IMG/VR virus record: IMGVR_UViG_3300042349_000656
Location: 1 to 47,878 of that record
DNA: 47,878 bases
Reading direction: 5' to 3' (one strand)
DNA from: a virus
The position numbers and the translations under genes are program-made. How positions within the stretch are numbered: position 1 is the first letter of the stretch; each line of letters begins with the position of its first letter. The notes below the pieces were generated by a model. The model had not been told where the DNA came from. It saw only the letters and a program-made list of their open reading frames with translations, and did not search any database. Positions 12,001 through 21,964 of the stretch are shown here, one piece after another.

Positions 12001-15000
12001 ATAGATGAAAATACTATTCGTTTATCTGAAATAGGCACTACTGATAATACAAAGGCGTATTTCTATCAGAATAAAATTTATATTGACTTAACTTCTCTCG
12101 GAAATGGATCATTCAATTATCCACCTATACAGTTAGATGTTTCTGGAAAAATTGGAATTTCATCCTCTTACTTCACTGGAGTAAATACTAGCGCAACCTT
12201 TAATACAGATATTCCTAATTTTATTGGAATTGATACATCAAACATAAAAGTAGGACATGTTGTTAATGAATTATCTGGATATATTTCTTCAGACGTAAAA
12301 GTAACTTCTATTGGAATAGGAAGTATAGGAATTAGTACTGGACATTTATTCACATCTGGCGGAATATCAACTACAACTTTATCTTTTAGTGAATTTATAG
12401 ATTTTAAAGCAAGACTAATTCCAGTTTTTAGGGGTGAAATTCATTCTTTAGTATTAGAAGAGAAAGGAAGTAACTATGGATCTGAAGATATTATAAATTA
12501 TGATAGACAGCCTCTCATTCAATTGACTGAAGGATTGGATGCACGAGCAATTCCTATTATAAGTGAAGGTTCTATAAAGAGTGTTATTGTTCAAAATAAA
12601 GGTAGATATTACAAAGCACAACCAGATATTCAAGTAGTTGGTGATGGTGTCGGAGCACAACTTTCTGCTGTTATTGATAATGACGGAAAATTATCTGAAA
12701 TAGTAGTTGTTACTGGAGGTCTTGGATATACTGCAAATAATACTAGAATTGTTATATCTACTCCAGGTGTTGGAGCTAATTTTGATGTTAAAATGACTCA
12801 ATGGACAATCAATACATTCAGTCGCTTATTAAATAGTGGACAAATTTCTAATGATGGTGGAGTTCTAACGAAAGGAAGAAGAGGACTACAATATACTCAT
12901 ACATATGCACCAACAGTTCTAAGATCTCAAGTTTATTCTGAAAAAATTGTTGGAACAGCAATAGTATATCAATCTGATGCAAGAAATGACAGGGCAAGAA
13001 TAAAATTCCACTCTCCCATTATTGGGTGGGCATATGATGGAAATCCAATATATGGACCATATGGATATGAAAATCCAAATGAAGGTAGTGTTGTAACTCA
13101 AATGAGATCTGGTTACAGTTTAGTCAGACTGGAAAATAGACCATCTGGATTCCCATCTGGTTATTTTATCGAGGATCATCAATTCACTAATTCTGGAACT
13201 TTGGATTCACATAATGGAAGATATTGTAGAACTCCAGAATTTCCAGACGGAGTTTACGCTTATTTCTCAACTTTTACTCCAAATATTGTTGACAATGGAC
13301 CATTTAGTGGACAAAAATTACCACAATTCCCCTATCTGATTGGAAATAGTTTTAGATCTTTACCGATTGATTTTAACTATAGAGGTGATTCGAATCAAAG
13401 AGATTTTGATTTAGTAGGAAATGAATTAATCAGAAACACTTATTTTTATAGTTTGAATTCTGATAATTCAGAATATCCATATTTTGTAAATTCTTATAAA
13501 ATTAGAAAACAGTTATCCGATGTAAAAGCTTCTTCTATAGGAACTGTTGATGACATTTCTATTATTTCTGGTGGAGATAATTATGAAGTTGGAGATCAAA
13601 TAATATTTAATAACAGTAAAACTCTTGGAGGTTTTGGTGCATATGCAACAGTATCTGAAGTTACTGGTAAAACAATTGAACGTATAGAATCAGAAACTAC
13701 AATTATAGAAAATGTAGAGATTATAAAGTCCAAAGAAAATCCAAATGAGTACATATTTTTATCTAATCTTCCTCATAATTTTTCAACTCAAGAAATTATT
13801 TCAATTTCTGGAATTAACACAAACTCGGTGAAGTTTAAGTCTTCATATCCTATTAGAATACTATCAAATACATTACAATTAAAATCTGGAATTAATACTG
13901 TATCAGTTTCAGGTATTGTCACTACATTTGAAGTATCTGGGACCTTAGATGAACCAAATTTCATGGTAAATGATTATTATAAAATTGGCAATGAACTTGT
14001 TAAAATTCTCGATGTTGATAAGTTAAATTCAAAAATTACCATATTAAGGAGCCAAAATGGAGTAGATAATAGTCATCTTGCTGGAACTTTCTTAATTGAA
14101 GCATCAAGAAAGTTCAAAGTAGCAGATGAATTTAAAAATTATCCATTTAACAAAACAACTCAAAGATATTTTAATCCAAGTAGAACTCTCGGAATAGGAA
14201 CTGTAGGAATAACTTCAACAATCTTCCTCAACCTAATACAGCCAGGATTTTCTGCTTCTGTAGGAATTGGTACTAGCACAGCAATTTATTTCACAAATTC
14301 AGATGAAATAAAATCGTTCAGAAATGGCGGATACGTTAGTATTGCTTCATCTGTAGTTGGTCTTTCTTCAGAAAGAAAGAAAATTATTTCTGTCGGAACA
14401 ACATCAATATCAATTGATTTTAATACGTCATCAGTCTCATATTCTGGACAAATTTGCACAGTAACTAAGTGGAATTCTGTAACTTTAGATTCTGCATCTT
14501 TATATCTTCCACAACATGGATACAGAACTGGACAAAACCTTGTATATGACGCAAATGTTGGAACTGGAATAACAGTATCCAAAGATGGAATATCTCAATT
14601 TGTTTTAGAATCTGGACAAAATGTATATGTTGCAAAATATAATGATGATATTATTGGTCTATCAACAGTCGCAATCGGGGTTGGAACTGATGGAAATTTT
14701 GTTGGTTTAGGTACAACTTCTTCTAATTTGTTATATTTTGTAGGATTTGGGACAGGAACTTACAATAGTTTTAAAAATGTACCAGAGGATATAGTAACCG
14801 TAGATATAAACCAACATTTAGCTACAGTATATACTGATGAAGATCATGAATTATTGATAGGGGATAGTGTTAATATTTCATGCATACCAAATATCAATGA
14901 AGATTATAATATTGTTTACAACGACGCAAATAGAGTATTACTGACAAAGCAAAGGAATTTTTCAGCGCCCAATGTTAACGTAGTAAAATCAACGATAACA

Positions 15001-18000
15001 ATTGGAAATCATGGATATTATGATGGTGAAAAAATTCTTCATACTTCAGCAGCGCCAATTAGTGGATTGCAGGATAATAAAATTTATTATATAACAGTGT
15101 TGGACTCTGATAGAATTAGATTATCTACTTCATACTTTGACAGAGCAAACACTATTGTATCATTAAACAGCGAATCTTATGGCACAATTTCATCAATCAA
15201 TCCAAAAATTGAACTGACAAAAGGTAAGTTGCTAACATTTAATCTTTCAGATTCTTCATTATCGTATTTTAAAGGAAATAAGAGACTACCTGCATTTACA
15301 TTTGATATTTTTACCGATAGTCAATTTAAATCTACATTCTCTTCTTCATTAGGTACAGGAAATTTTGAAGTTGCTAGATATGGTACTATTGGCGTTTCTG
15401 CAAATGCAAGACTTACTATAAGAGCAACAGAATCTCTTCCAGTTGATTTGTTCTATAAATTAACTCCAGTTTTCGATTCGGCATCTTTACCTGAAGCGAA
15501 AAAAGGAATTATTATAAGCGATGAGTCTAATCCAGAGCATAGTAAAATATCCAAAGTTAATAGTATATTCTCTGGACTTCAGAATATTGTAGGAATATCA
15601 TCAACTTCCTTCTCATATACTACTACTAAAGCACCAGAAGAAAGTCAATATCAGAAAAATGAAGGATTTATAGAATATTTTACAAGATCAGAATCAGCTC
15701 ATGGGGGCATTAGTGATGTTAAATTCTTATCAAATGGTCAAAGATATAAGAAATTGCCATACATCGAAAGAATATTGACAACTTCTGGAAAAGATGCTCT
15801 TCTATTTCCAACTTCTAAGACAATAGGAAAAGTATTAAACACTAAACTGGGTGGAGATCCTGGATATGATTATCCATCAGACGGAACTCTAAAGCCTCAA
15901 GCAAAATTCCCACAAATCATTAAAGTAGATCCATTATCCTCATTTGTAAGTATTGATGTTACAAGTGAAGGAATTAATTATTCTATTGCGCCATCGTTAG
16001 TTGTTATAGATGGATTTACACTGAAAGTAGTAGATGATGTAACCCTCTCATATGCAACAGGTTCACGTAAAGTGGAAATTATTGAAAATACTACTGGAAT
16101 TTATGACGTAACACCAATATTCATACCTATTAATAATAGTAATGGTATTAAAATTACGAATATTGTATATGATAGGGAAACAAATGATGCAAGATTATTC
16201 TTGGATCCAGATTATAGTGATATTGATGATTTCCCTTTCCCAGTGGGATCAAGATTCTTATTGGAAAATATTACAACAACTGATGAAGTTGGATATAAAA
16301 ATACTGGTTATAGCAGTTCTGGATATGAATATAAATTATTTACTGTTAAGAGTATAGACCCAAATATTGGAGGATCTAATGGTTCTATTGTTTTCAATAT
16401 GAACGATTTTATCATTAAAACTACAGAATCTCCTGGAATCTATTCTACAGAAAATGAGTTTGCTAGAATTATTCCAGAAAGTTATTTTCCAGTTTTTAGT
16501 GCAAAACTGAAGAGAAATAATTTTCTTATTGGCGAAAATGTGGAAACAGTTCCTCAGGATCCTAGTAGTATATTGACTAGAATTTATGGCGATAATTTAC
16601 GCTCAACTACGGAAAAAATTCTCAAAAAAAATGAATTGAATTTAAGATTTAAAAATATTACTCTCAAGAAAGGGCAAGTTGAAGATTGGGATCTTGATAA
16701 TCAATACATTAAAATTTCCTCAAATACATTTTTTAATGTTGGACATACTATTAAAGGAAAATCTTCAAACGCAAAAGCTGTAATCACTAGCACATTAGAT
16801 TATACTGGAAATTACTTAGTCAATTCTTATTCAAGTATTGAAAGAGGATGGTTGACAGAAGATGGATTTTTAAATGATTCACTTCAAAAAATACATGATA
16901 ATGATTATTATCAAGCATTATCTTATGCAATAAAATCAACTGTATCTATGGATCAATGGGACGATGCAGTTAGTACCTTGTTACATCCATCTGGATTTAA
17001 GAAATTTAGCGATTTATCAGTCGAAACTAATTCTATTTCTGGAATTTCTTCTGTTCAGAATTTTAGCGATTTTACATCACAAGTTATCTTAAGCGAAGTT
17101 GTTGACACGCAAGCAATTTATGATTTTGATTTGGCAACTGAAGATGCAATTACTATTGCTGGAAGAAATATCTCTGAAAATATTAATCTAAATTCTCAAA
17201 TTATTCAGGACTATCAAAGATCTGTTGGCAATAAAGTACTACTTGTTGATGACATATCAGAGCAATTTAGTAGTGAACCGAGATTTACAAAATACAGTAT
17301 AGTTAATAGATTTAGATTGAGTGACTTAAGATCGAGAAAATATATCATGGCAGTTCGCGACAGGCGTTTTACTGCAGAGAAACAAATTTTATTAATTAGT
17401 ATTTTTCAGTCAACTGGAGAAATTTATTTAAATCAATATGGAAGAATTGATACAGTTGGTGATCTAGGTTATTTTGATACTCAAATAATTGGAGATGAAG
17501 TTTTACTTTTATTCTATCCAAATAAATTTGAGTTTAATGATTATCAAACATCATTCCTCTCATTTGATTTAGATTTAACTGAAGATACTGGAACACTTTC
17601 ATTAGGCAATTCTATTGAAATTGTAAATAATGTTTCTACAATATCTTCTGGAATTGGCAGCACAACTATCTTCTCAATGCCAACTTCTAGAAGAGCATCT
17701 AAAATTATTGTTGGATATGCTAAGACTTCAGGAAAGTATGAATTTGATGAGATCTCATTGATTCACAATGGAACAGACGTTCAATTGATAGAGTATGGTC
17801 AGATCAGTAATGAGCAATCATCATCTTCTTATTCTGGAGTTGGTTTTGGAACATATCGTCCATATATCAGTGGGTCTAATGTTAAATTAGATTTAATTTT
17901 AAATAACACAACAGAAAATATTCGCGTTGATTATTTGGCAGTTAATGTATCAGATACTTTGAGTGGAGTTGGATCAACATCCGTAAATACGGGAACAGTA

Positions 18001-18381
18001 AGATCATTCCAGACAAGTATAGCATCTTCCACTGCTCCAACATCTAATGTAGTTGCTCAATACTATAATTATCCATCTGGAGTTAGTTCTGAAGGGATGG
18101 GAGCTTACTTATTTGCATGTGTATCTGATACTACAAACTCTCGCTATGAGGTATCTGAATTATGTCTTACAAGTGAAGATTTGTATTCATCTATTACAGA
18201 ATTTGCATTATTACAATCATCATCGGGGGATAAATTAGGGGTATTTGACTCAGATTCTGACGGAACAAATACTTATGTGAAATTCACACCAATTCCAAAC
18301 ATAAATGTAAAGGTTACTATTTTCCAATCATCAGTGAGAATCCCTACAACATTCTATGATGAAACCAGTATAGATATTTAA
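9067..18381 (+). CDS. gp7: Giant gp7-like baseplate wedge protein with a YHYH domain
   Basis: This 3104-residue protein occupies the gp7 position between gp6 and gp8. T4 gp7 (1032 residues) starts baseplate wedge assembly. Two parts recall its C-terminal region: F195-Y-S-A-K-G...LFKALFGKEAKI near 195-219 (T4 has FYSTKG and FKVLYNEEVEI), and YYQALSYAIKSTV...LLHPSGF at 2614-2644 (T4 has YYVMKIKS...VHPVGF). About 2400 residues lie between these two halves. That insert contains a YHYH-type domain (IGWAYDGNPIYGPYGY, 1319-1334), many GxGY beta repeats, and several HG-tGe-V-Y repeats, so it is mostly beta structure. The C-terminal 450 residues are Ser/Thr-rich and unlike T4. No frameshift is visible. 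The gp7 assignment rests on position and these motifs. Confidence 0.8.
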   Translation: MKDSRIKTRFILENHIPSFVREEYPLFVEFLKRYYDSIEYKGAPKDLIENIDEYTKVANITNRVDSTTLIEDVELYSTSIKVESVKGFPERSGLIQINDEIIYYESKNKGTNTFEGCSRGFTGRVLKDGGKENELIFKPSFASSHKGESVVKNLGEQFLKIFLENTKKLLVPGFDNRQFVEGLDEELFIKQARDFYSAKGSPESFNVLFKALFGKEAKITNPYDNVIKASNANYRVDTVLTVEILDGDPSKILNKTLYQDQYGTINKAYGTINDILRISEDNREYYRLSIDNDFIFGESSIFGSFTVHPATFLINSADIGDDTLDVESTVGFPESGTLFVKFDDKVNVYIDYTSKSSTQFFGCSNITRLIDAKKRISLNTFAYSYGDDENDIISMRITGILSDLLYPENIDLMLKNDTIEITSLGYSNENDFRSNNWIFNHPTKHKIKSLTNIGNFNYELVTHDPINIITGDTIILNGIMKDRFGNIQNVERIFDAAPGSSPKNSVRITNDVEIVYVYSIERKLRKVPGLKYNADVQNTYVDSDRNTYVTSPSLARYYNDSLELRSRIAKFDANLNSEETLPVFNHGFLTGDAVVYFPDPEDSNNSLDIPKAIYFVKKVDNDRIKLSKSRSDIFNGDFLKISGIATNNTFAPLEFTEVSSVPNEGLKFRTVESQDLVRKLQNPELTEKTYKTLPGKTGILVNGVEILNYKSPDVIKYGALEEIIVSAPGQNYDIINPPLVHISDQVGSGSTAYARVTGSLERIDIIHPGFDYLTTPFISISGGNGDGAFVQPNLVAYRHKVEFNAVQQAKRVDINANIITFSKYHQFRDGEKVIYNTQGGAAIGGLVNNSSYYVSVVGSRQVKLHRSLEDAREAKLSYNPAVGIVTGANNEIELTSFGSGNHILESYERRKKIGGIRVVNKGKNYSNRKTIFESQDVNLYANSITIKKHGYNSGEIIVYNSSSPVGGLVSSTSYYVTSIDENTIRLSEIGTTDNTKAYFYQNKIYIDLTSLGNGSFNYPPIQLDVSGKIGISSSYFTGVNTSATFNTDIPNFIGIDTSNIKVGHVVNELSGYISSDVKVTSIGIGSIGISTGHLFTSGGISTTTLSFSEFIDFKARLIPVFRGEIHSLVLEEKGSNYGSEDIINYDRQPLIQLTEGLDARAIPIISEGSIKSVIVQNKGRYYKAQPDIQVVGDGVGAQLSAVIDNDGKLSEIVVVTGGLGYTANNTRIVISTPGVGANFDVKMTQWTINTFSRLLNSGQISNDGGVLTKGRRGLQYTHTYAPTVLRSQVYSEKIVGTAIVYQSDARNDRARIKFHSPIIGWAYDGNPIYGPYGYENPNEGSVVTQMRSGYSLVRLENRPSGFPSGYFIEDHQFTNSGTLDSHNGRYCRTPEFPDGVYAYFSTFTPNIVDNGPFSGQKLPQFPYLIGNSFRSLPIDFNYRGDSNQRDFDLVGNELIRNTYFYSLNSDNSEYPYFVNSYKIRKQLSDVKASSIGTVDDISIISGGDNYEVGDQIIFNNSKTLGGFGAYATVSEVTGKTIERIESETTIIENVEIIKSKENPNEYIFLSNLPHNFSTQEIISISGINTNSVKFKSSYPIRILSNTLQLKSGINTVSVSGIVTTFEVSGTLDEPNFMVNDYYKIGNELVKILDVDKLNSKITILRSQNGVDNSHLAGTFLIEASRKFKVADEFKNYPFNKTTQRYFNPSRTLGIGTVGITSTIFLNLIQPGFSASVGIGTSTAIYFTNSDEIKSFRNGGYVSIASSVVGLSSERKKIISVGTTSISIDFNTSSVSYSGQICTVTKWNSVTLDSASLYLPQHGYRTGQNLVYDANVGTGITVSKDGISQFVLESGQNVYVAKYNDDIIGLSTVAIGVGTDGNFVGLGTTSSNLLYFVGFGTGTYNSFKNVPEDIVTVDINQHLATVYTDEDHELLIGDSVNISCIPNINEDYNIVYNDANRVLLTKQRNFSAPNVNVVKSTITIGNHGYYDGEKILHTSAAPISGLQDNKIYYITVLDSDRIRLSTSYFDRANTIVSLNSESYGTISSINPKIELTKGKLLTFNLSDSSLSYFKGNKRLPAFTFDIFTDSQFKSTFSSSLGTGNFEVARYGTIGVSANARLTIRATESLPVDLFYKLTPVFDSASLPEAKKGIIISDESNPEHSKISKVNSIFSGLQNIVGISSTSFSYTTTKAPEESQYQKNEGFIEYFTRSESAHGGISDVKFLSNGQRYKKLPYIERILTTSGKDALLFPTSKTIGKVLNTKLGGDPGYDYPSDGTLKPQAKFPQIIKVDPLSSFVSIDVTSEGINYSIAPSLVVIDGFTLKVVDDVTLSYATGSRKVEIIENTTGIYDVTPIFIPINNSNGIKITNIVYDRETNDARLFLDPDYSDIDDFPFPVGSRFLLENITTTDEVGYKNTGYSSSGYEYKLFTVKSIDPNIGGSNGSIVFNMNDFIIKTTESPGIYSTENEFARIIPESYFPVFSAKLKRNNFLIGENVETVPQDPSSILTRIYGDNLRSTTEKILKKNELNLRFKNITLKKGQVEDWDLDNQYIKISSNTFFNVGHTIKGKSSNAKAVITSTLDYTGNYLVNSYSSIERGWLTEDGFLNDSLQKIHDNDYYQALSYAIKSTVSMDQWDDAVSTLLHPSGFKKFSDLSVETNSISGISSVQNFSDFTSQVILSEVVDTQAIYDFDLATEDAITIAGRNISENINLNSQIIQDYQRSVGNKVLLVDDISEQFSSEPRFTKYSIVNRFRLSDLRSRKYIMAVRDRRFTAEKQILLISIFQSTGEIYLNQYGRIDTVGDLGYFDTQIIGDEVLLLFYPNKFEFNDYQTSFLSFDLDLTEDTGTLSLGNSIEIVNNVSTISSGIGSTTIFSMPTSRRASKIIVGYAKTSGKYEFDEISLIHNGTDVQLIEYGQISNEQSSSSYSGVGFGTYRPYISGSNVKLDLILNNTTENIRVDYLAVNVSDTLSGVGSTSVNTGTVRSFQTSIASSTAPTSNVVAQYYNYPSGVSSEGMGAYLFACVSDTTNSRYEVSELCLTSEDLYSSITEFALLQSSSGDKLGVFDSDSDGTNTYVKFTPIPNINVKVTIFQSSVRIPTTFYDETSIDI

Positions 18382-18396
18382 AAGGTAAAACAAGAA

Positions 18397-21300
18397 ATGG
18401 GTGCTTTAATCAATAGTGGTATTGGCGCATATGAGGCAACTTCAAATGCCGTTAAAACTTCGTTTGATTTGCTCCATAAGGGAAATCCAATATTCGAAAG
18501 ATATTTTAATGGAGAAAGTTCTGTAACAATTGATATTGCAACAAATAGAATAGCTATCCCAAATCATAATTTTGTTACAGGGGAAGAGGTTGAATATGAT
18601 TATAACTATGATTTTTTACATCGTCCAATAGGAATAGTAACGACAAACATACCTGGAGTAGGATCAACTGATATACTACCTTCAACTCTTTATATTGTTA
18701 AAGATGATGATCTTTATGTAAGATTTGCATCTTCTCCTTCAGATGCAAATGTAGAATTTCCAACAGTTCTTGATATTAATAGTGTTGGTGTCGGAACTTT
18801 GCATAGAATACTGTCCAAAAACACGGAGAGTAGAACTTTATTTTCTATTGACAATGTAATTCAATCGCCTATTGTAGGCACAGGTGTCACATCGTCTCTA
18901 GTAACTTCAATTAATACTATTACTGACATTATTGGAGTAAGCACAACCGTAAACTTATATAATGGTGATTTCATCAAAATTAATGATGAAATTATGCAAA
19001 TAAGAACTGTAGGATTTACAAGTTCTAACTATCTTTTAGTAAAAAGACCAGTTGTTGGAACAAATCTTGGAGTTCATACAATCGGAAATATTGTTGAAAA
19101 ACTATCTGGAAATTATACTATTACTGGTAGTACTGTAAACTTTACAGGAGCTCCGTTTGGAGTGAATCCAGTAGCACTGGGATCATCAGAAGGGTTTTCA
19201 TATAACGATTTTGATTATGCTGGAATCAACACTTCTTCAAAATTTAGTGGGAGATGTTTTATAAGATCATCTATCCCTGGAGACACTAGAAAAGCTTACT
19301 ATGACAATTACATTTTTGATGATATATCTGAAGGATTTAGTGGGGTCGCATCCGATTTTTATCTAAGATCAAATAAAACAAATATTTCTAATTTTGATTT
19401 AGATTCGGCTATTCTTTTAGTAAGAAATGTATTCCAAAATCCCAAAGTAACGTACAATAATTCCAGCTCTGGAAATTATGAAATTAATATTGGCGTAAGT
19501 TCAGTTTCACTAAACTTTACTGGATTGGTTCCATTTTTACAAGAAGATGTTAATAGTTCAGGTGTTCCTGTCGGTGGTGTTATTTCCTCAATTGGATCTT
19601 CTGAGGGATCTGGATATCAAAAATTAAAAAAAGCTGGATTATCAGCAACCTTAAGTCCATCTGGGTCAATTCAGTCTATACAAATAAATGATCCAGGTTC
19701 TGGTTATAGACCAAATATTCAAACTCCTATTAATGTATATGCAAAAACTGGTAATTTTCTAAATCAATTAATTGAAAAAATTGGAGAAGCAGTAATAGGT
19801 TCTGATATTGAAACTAGAGGAAAAGTAGTTTCGGTTAATATTAGTAATTTTGGATCGGGATATTCTACAGAAAATTCACCAGAAATACTTATAGACGAAC
19901 CACTAAATTACACTGGTATTCCTTTAGTTTATAGTGCATCTTCTCAGGCAGGCATCGGAACTGGTGCTAAGATAGATGTTGTTGTTGGGGAAGATTCTAA
20001 TATTATTGCATTTGAGATGAAAGAATATGGTTATGGATATAAACCAGGAGATATTCTAACTTTACCATTCGGATATGATTCTGGAGGAGTAGAAGGTTTA
20101 ATTGATTATGATTATAATATTTTAACTGTAAACCAAAGTATAAATCCAGGTATTACTACAACTTTTGATAGTCCAACTGTAGTTGATGATGGAGTATTGG
20201 TATATGTTGATGATACAGGAACATTAATAATTGGAGATAATAAATATGTTTCAATATTAGAAGAATTTCAAATATATATTGATGCTGTATACAAGGATGA
20301 TTTTAGTGCATGGTCATTTGGCGAATTGGAAGTATTTGATTCTCCAGAAAGATTATTTAATGGAACTAGAAGAATATTCCCACTAACAATAAATGGAGTA
20401 TCAAAATCAATCATTGGAGATTCTAGATTAGATTTACAATCTGCTTTATTAGTATTTGTTAATGGAATCCTTCAAATTCCAGGAGAGGGGTATACTTTTA
20501 CTGGAGGGAGCACTATAACCTTTACAGAAGCTCCAAATGGACCTTTGGCAGGAACACAAAATACTGGAGATACTTGTCAGATAATGTTCTATAAGGGGAC
20601 AAAAAATGTTGATGTTACCGATGTTGATATTTTAGAAAGTATTAAAAAGGGTGATAGTGTTAGATTACTTGATACTGATGATAAATTAAAGCAAGATAGT
20701 AGACTGGTTCATGATATAACTTCAACGACTCGCATTTTGACCAATTTATATGCTGGTGTAGGAATTGTATCGGATACTACTTTGCAGAGATCGCTATATT
20801 GGAGTAAGCAAAAAGAAGATTTATTTATTGGAGGTTTAGAGGTAACTAAAGATAGACCTTTATATGAACCAAAGATAAACCCAATAACTAACATTATTAA
20901 AAATGTTGGAACTGCTTTATCAACATCAATATATGTTGAAAATGTTAAAACATCATTTGACAACTATAAAGAAGATATTAGTGGAGATAGATTTGGTGAT
21001 ATTGAAATAATCGATCAAGCGGAAAAAATAAGAGCAAGAGCAACTGCACTTATTTCTTCTGGTATTGTAACTTCTTTTGTTTTTATTGATAGAGGTTTTG
21101 GATATACAGTGGGAACCAATCCATCAGTCTCAATGACTAGTCCTATTGGTATCGGATCTACTGGTAGAGCAAGAGGATACGCAAATGTTAATGCTGCTGG
21201 AAGAATAAGTTCAATAACAATTACAAATCCTGGATATGGATATACTACTCCTCCAGATGTTCTTATCGAACAACCAATTGGAAATAGAGAAAAGATTTCA

Positions 21301-21945
21301 AATGTAACTTATAGTGGGGATTATGGAGTAGTTACAGGAATTGCAACTACAGCAGTTGGAGTTGGATCTACAGGATTAATTTTTAGTTTGTATGTTCCTG
21401 AAGGATCAACTATAAGAGATGTTTCAATAACTGGAACTGCAATTACTTCAAGTCAACTCCGTCAAGGCGATTACTTTGTTCTTCGAAATTCATATGTAGG
21501 ACAAGGAATAACTTCACTGGATCTTAGTGGAAATATTATTGGAATAGCAACAACAGGAATAGATAATGTCTATCAAGTATATTCTTCAACGTTTGAGAGT
21601 AAAGTTTTCACCACTACAGATATCATAAGTGGATTTGAAATATATAATAGTCCAGGTTTAATTAATGAGGGAGTAACTATAACTGTAGATGATGACGCGA
21701 TATTGGTTATTGATGACTTTTCAACTACAAATGTAACAGTTAGAGTTGCGGAAGTTTATCCAAGTATCAGTACTCTAGCGCCAACATTATTCTATGCAGA
21801 TTATTCTTGGGGTAAAATACAAACAACATCAAGAAAATCTCCAAAATCTTTCGTAGCATACACGCAAAGAGGAGTTGTTGGATTGGAAACTTCTGCATTT
21901 GTTAGAAGAGTCAATCCATTAAATTACTTCGATTATATTTCATAA
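18397..21945 (+). CDS. Large baseplate-region structural protein, unknown
   Basis: This 1182-residue protein lies between the gp7-like gene and gp8, where T4 has no gene. It begins MGALINSGIGAYEATSNAVK, followed by one HNFVTGEEVEYDY repeat, an INDEIMQI segment like that in gp15, and five GxGY-type beta repeats with tyrosines at 437, 489, 548, 903 and 949. A block starting at residue 648 (DSPERLFNGTRRIFPLTING, then LLVFVNGILQIPGEGYTF) is one I know from virion proteins of many phages, often fibre-like. No enzyme motif is seen. It is probably an outer baseplate or fibre-base protein; this is inferred from position and repeats. Confidence 0.8.
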   Translation: MGALINSGIGAYEATSNAVKTSFDLLHKGNPIFERYFNGESSVTIDIATNRIAIPNHNFVTGEEVEYDYNYDFLHRPIGIVTTNIPGVGSTDILPSTLYIVKDDDLYVRFASSPSDANVEFPTVLDINSVGVGTLHRILSKNTESRTLFSIDNVIQSPIVGTGVTSSLVTSINTITDIIGVSTTVNLYNGDFIKINDEIMQIRTVGFTSSNYLLVKRPVVGTNLGVHTIGNIVEKLSGNYTITGSTVNFTGAPFGVNPVALGSSEGFSYNDFDYAGINTSSKFSGRCFIRSSIPGDTRKAYYDNYIFDDISEGFSGVASDFYLRSNKTNISNFDLDSAILLVRNVFQNPKVTYNNSSSGNYEINIGVSSVSLNFTGLVPFLQEDVNSSGVPVGGVISSIGSSEGSGYQKLKKAGLSATLSPSGSIQSIQINDPGSGYRPNIQTPINVYAKTGNFLNQLIEKIGEAVIGSDIETRGKVVSVNISNFGSGYSTENSPEILIDEPLNYTGIPLVYSASSQAGIGTGAKIDVVVGEDSNIIAFEMKEYGYGYKPGDILTLPFGYDSGGVEGLIDYDYNILTVNQSINPGITTTFDSPTVVDDGVLVYVDDTGTLIIGDNKYVSILEEFQIYIDAVYKDDFSAWSFGELEVFDSPERLFNGTRRIFPLTINGVSKSIIGDSRLDLQSALLVFVNGILQIPGEGYTFTGGSTITFTEAPNGPLAGTQNTGDTCQIMFYKGTKNVDVTDVDILESIKKGDSVRLLDTDDKLKQDSRLVHDITSTTRILTNLYAGVGIVSDTTLQRSLYWSKQKEDLFIGGLEVTKDRPLYEPKINPITNIIKNVGTALSTSIYVENVKTSFDNYKEDISGDRFGDIEIIDQAEKIRARATALISSGIVTSFVFIDRGFGYTVGTNPSVSMTSPIGIGSTGRARGYANVNAAGRISSITITNPGYGYTTPPDVLIEQPIGNREKISNVTYSGDYGVVTGIATTAVGVGSTGLIFSLYVPEGSTIRDVSITGTAITSSQLRQGDYFVLRNSYVGQGITSLDLSGNIIGIATTGIDNVYQVYSSTFESKVFTTTDIISGFEIYNSPGLINEGVTITVDDDAILVIDDFSTTNVTVRVAEVYPSISTLAPTLFYADYSWGKIQTTSRKSPKSFVAYTQRGVVGLETSAFVRRVNPLNYFDYIS

Positions 21946-21948
21946 ATA
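21942..21948 (+). promoter_or_regulatory. Late promoter of gp8, ATAAATA
   Basis: ATAAATA (with a further AATA after it) overlaps the stop codon of the upstream gene and lies 17 bases before the gp8 start. Confidence 0.5.
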
Positions 21949-21964
21949 AATAAAAAAGTTTAAA

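Noticed and set aside
13457-13474. ATTCTGA/TCAGAAT inverted repeat in the gp7-like gene
   Set aside because: Seven-base inverted repeats are expected by chance in 9 kb of AT-rich sequence.
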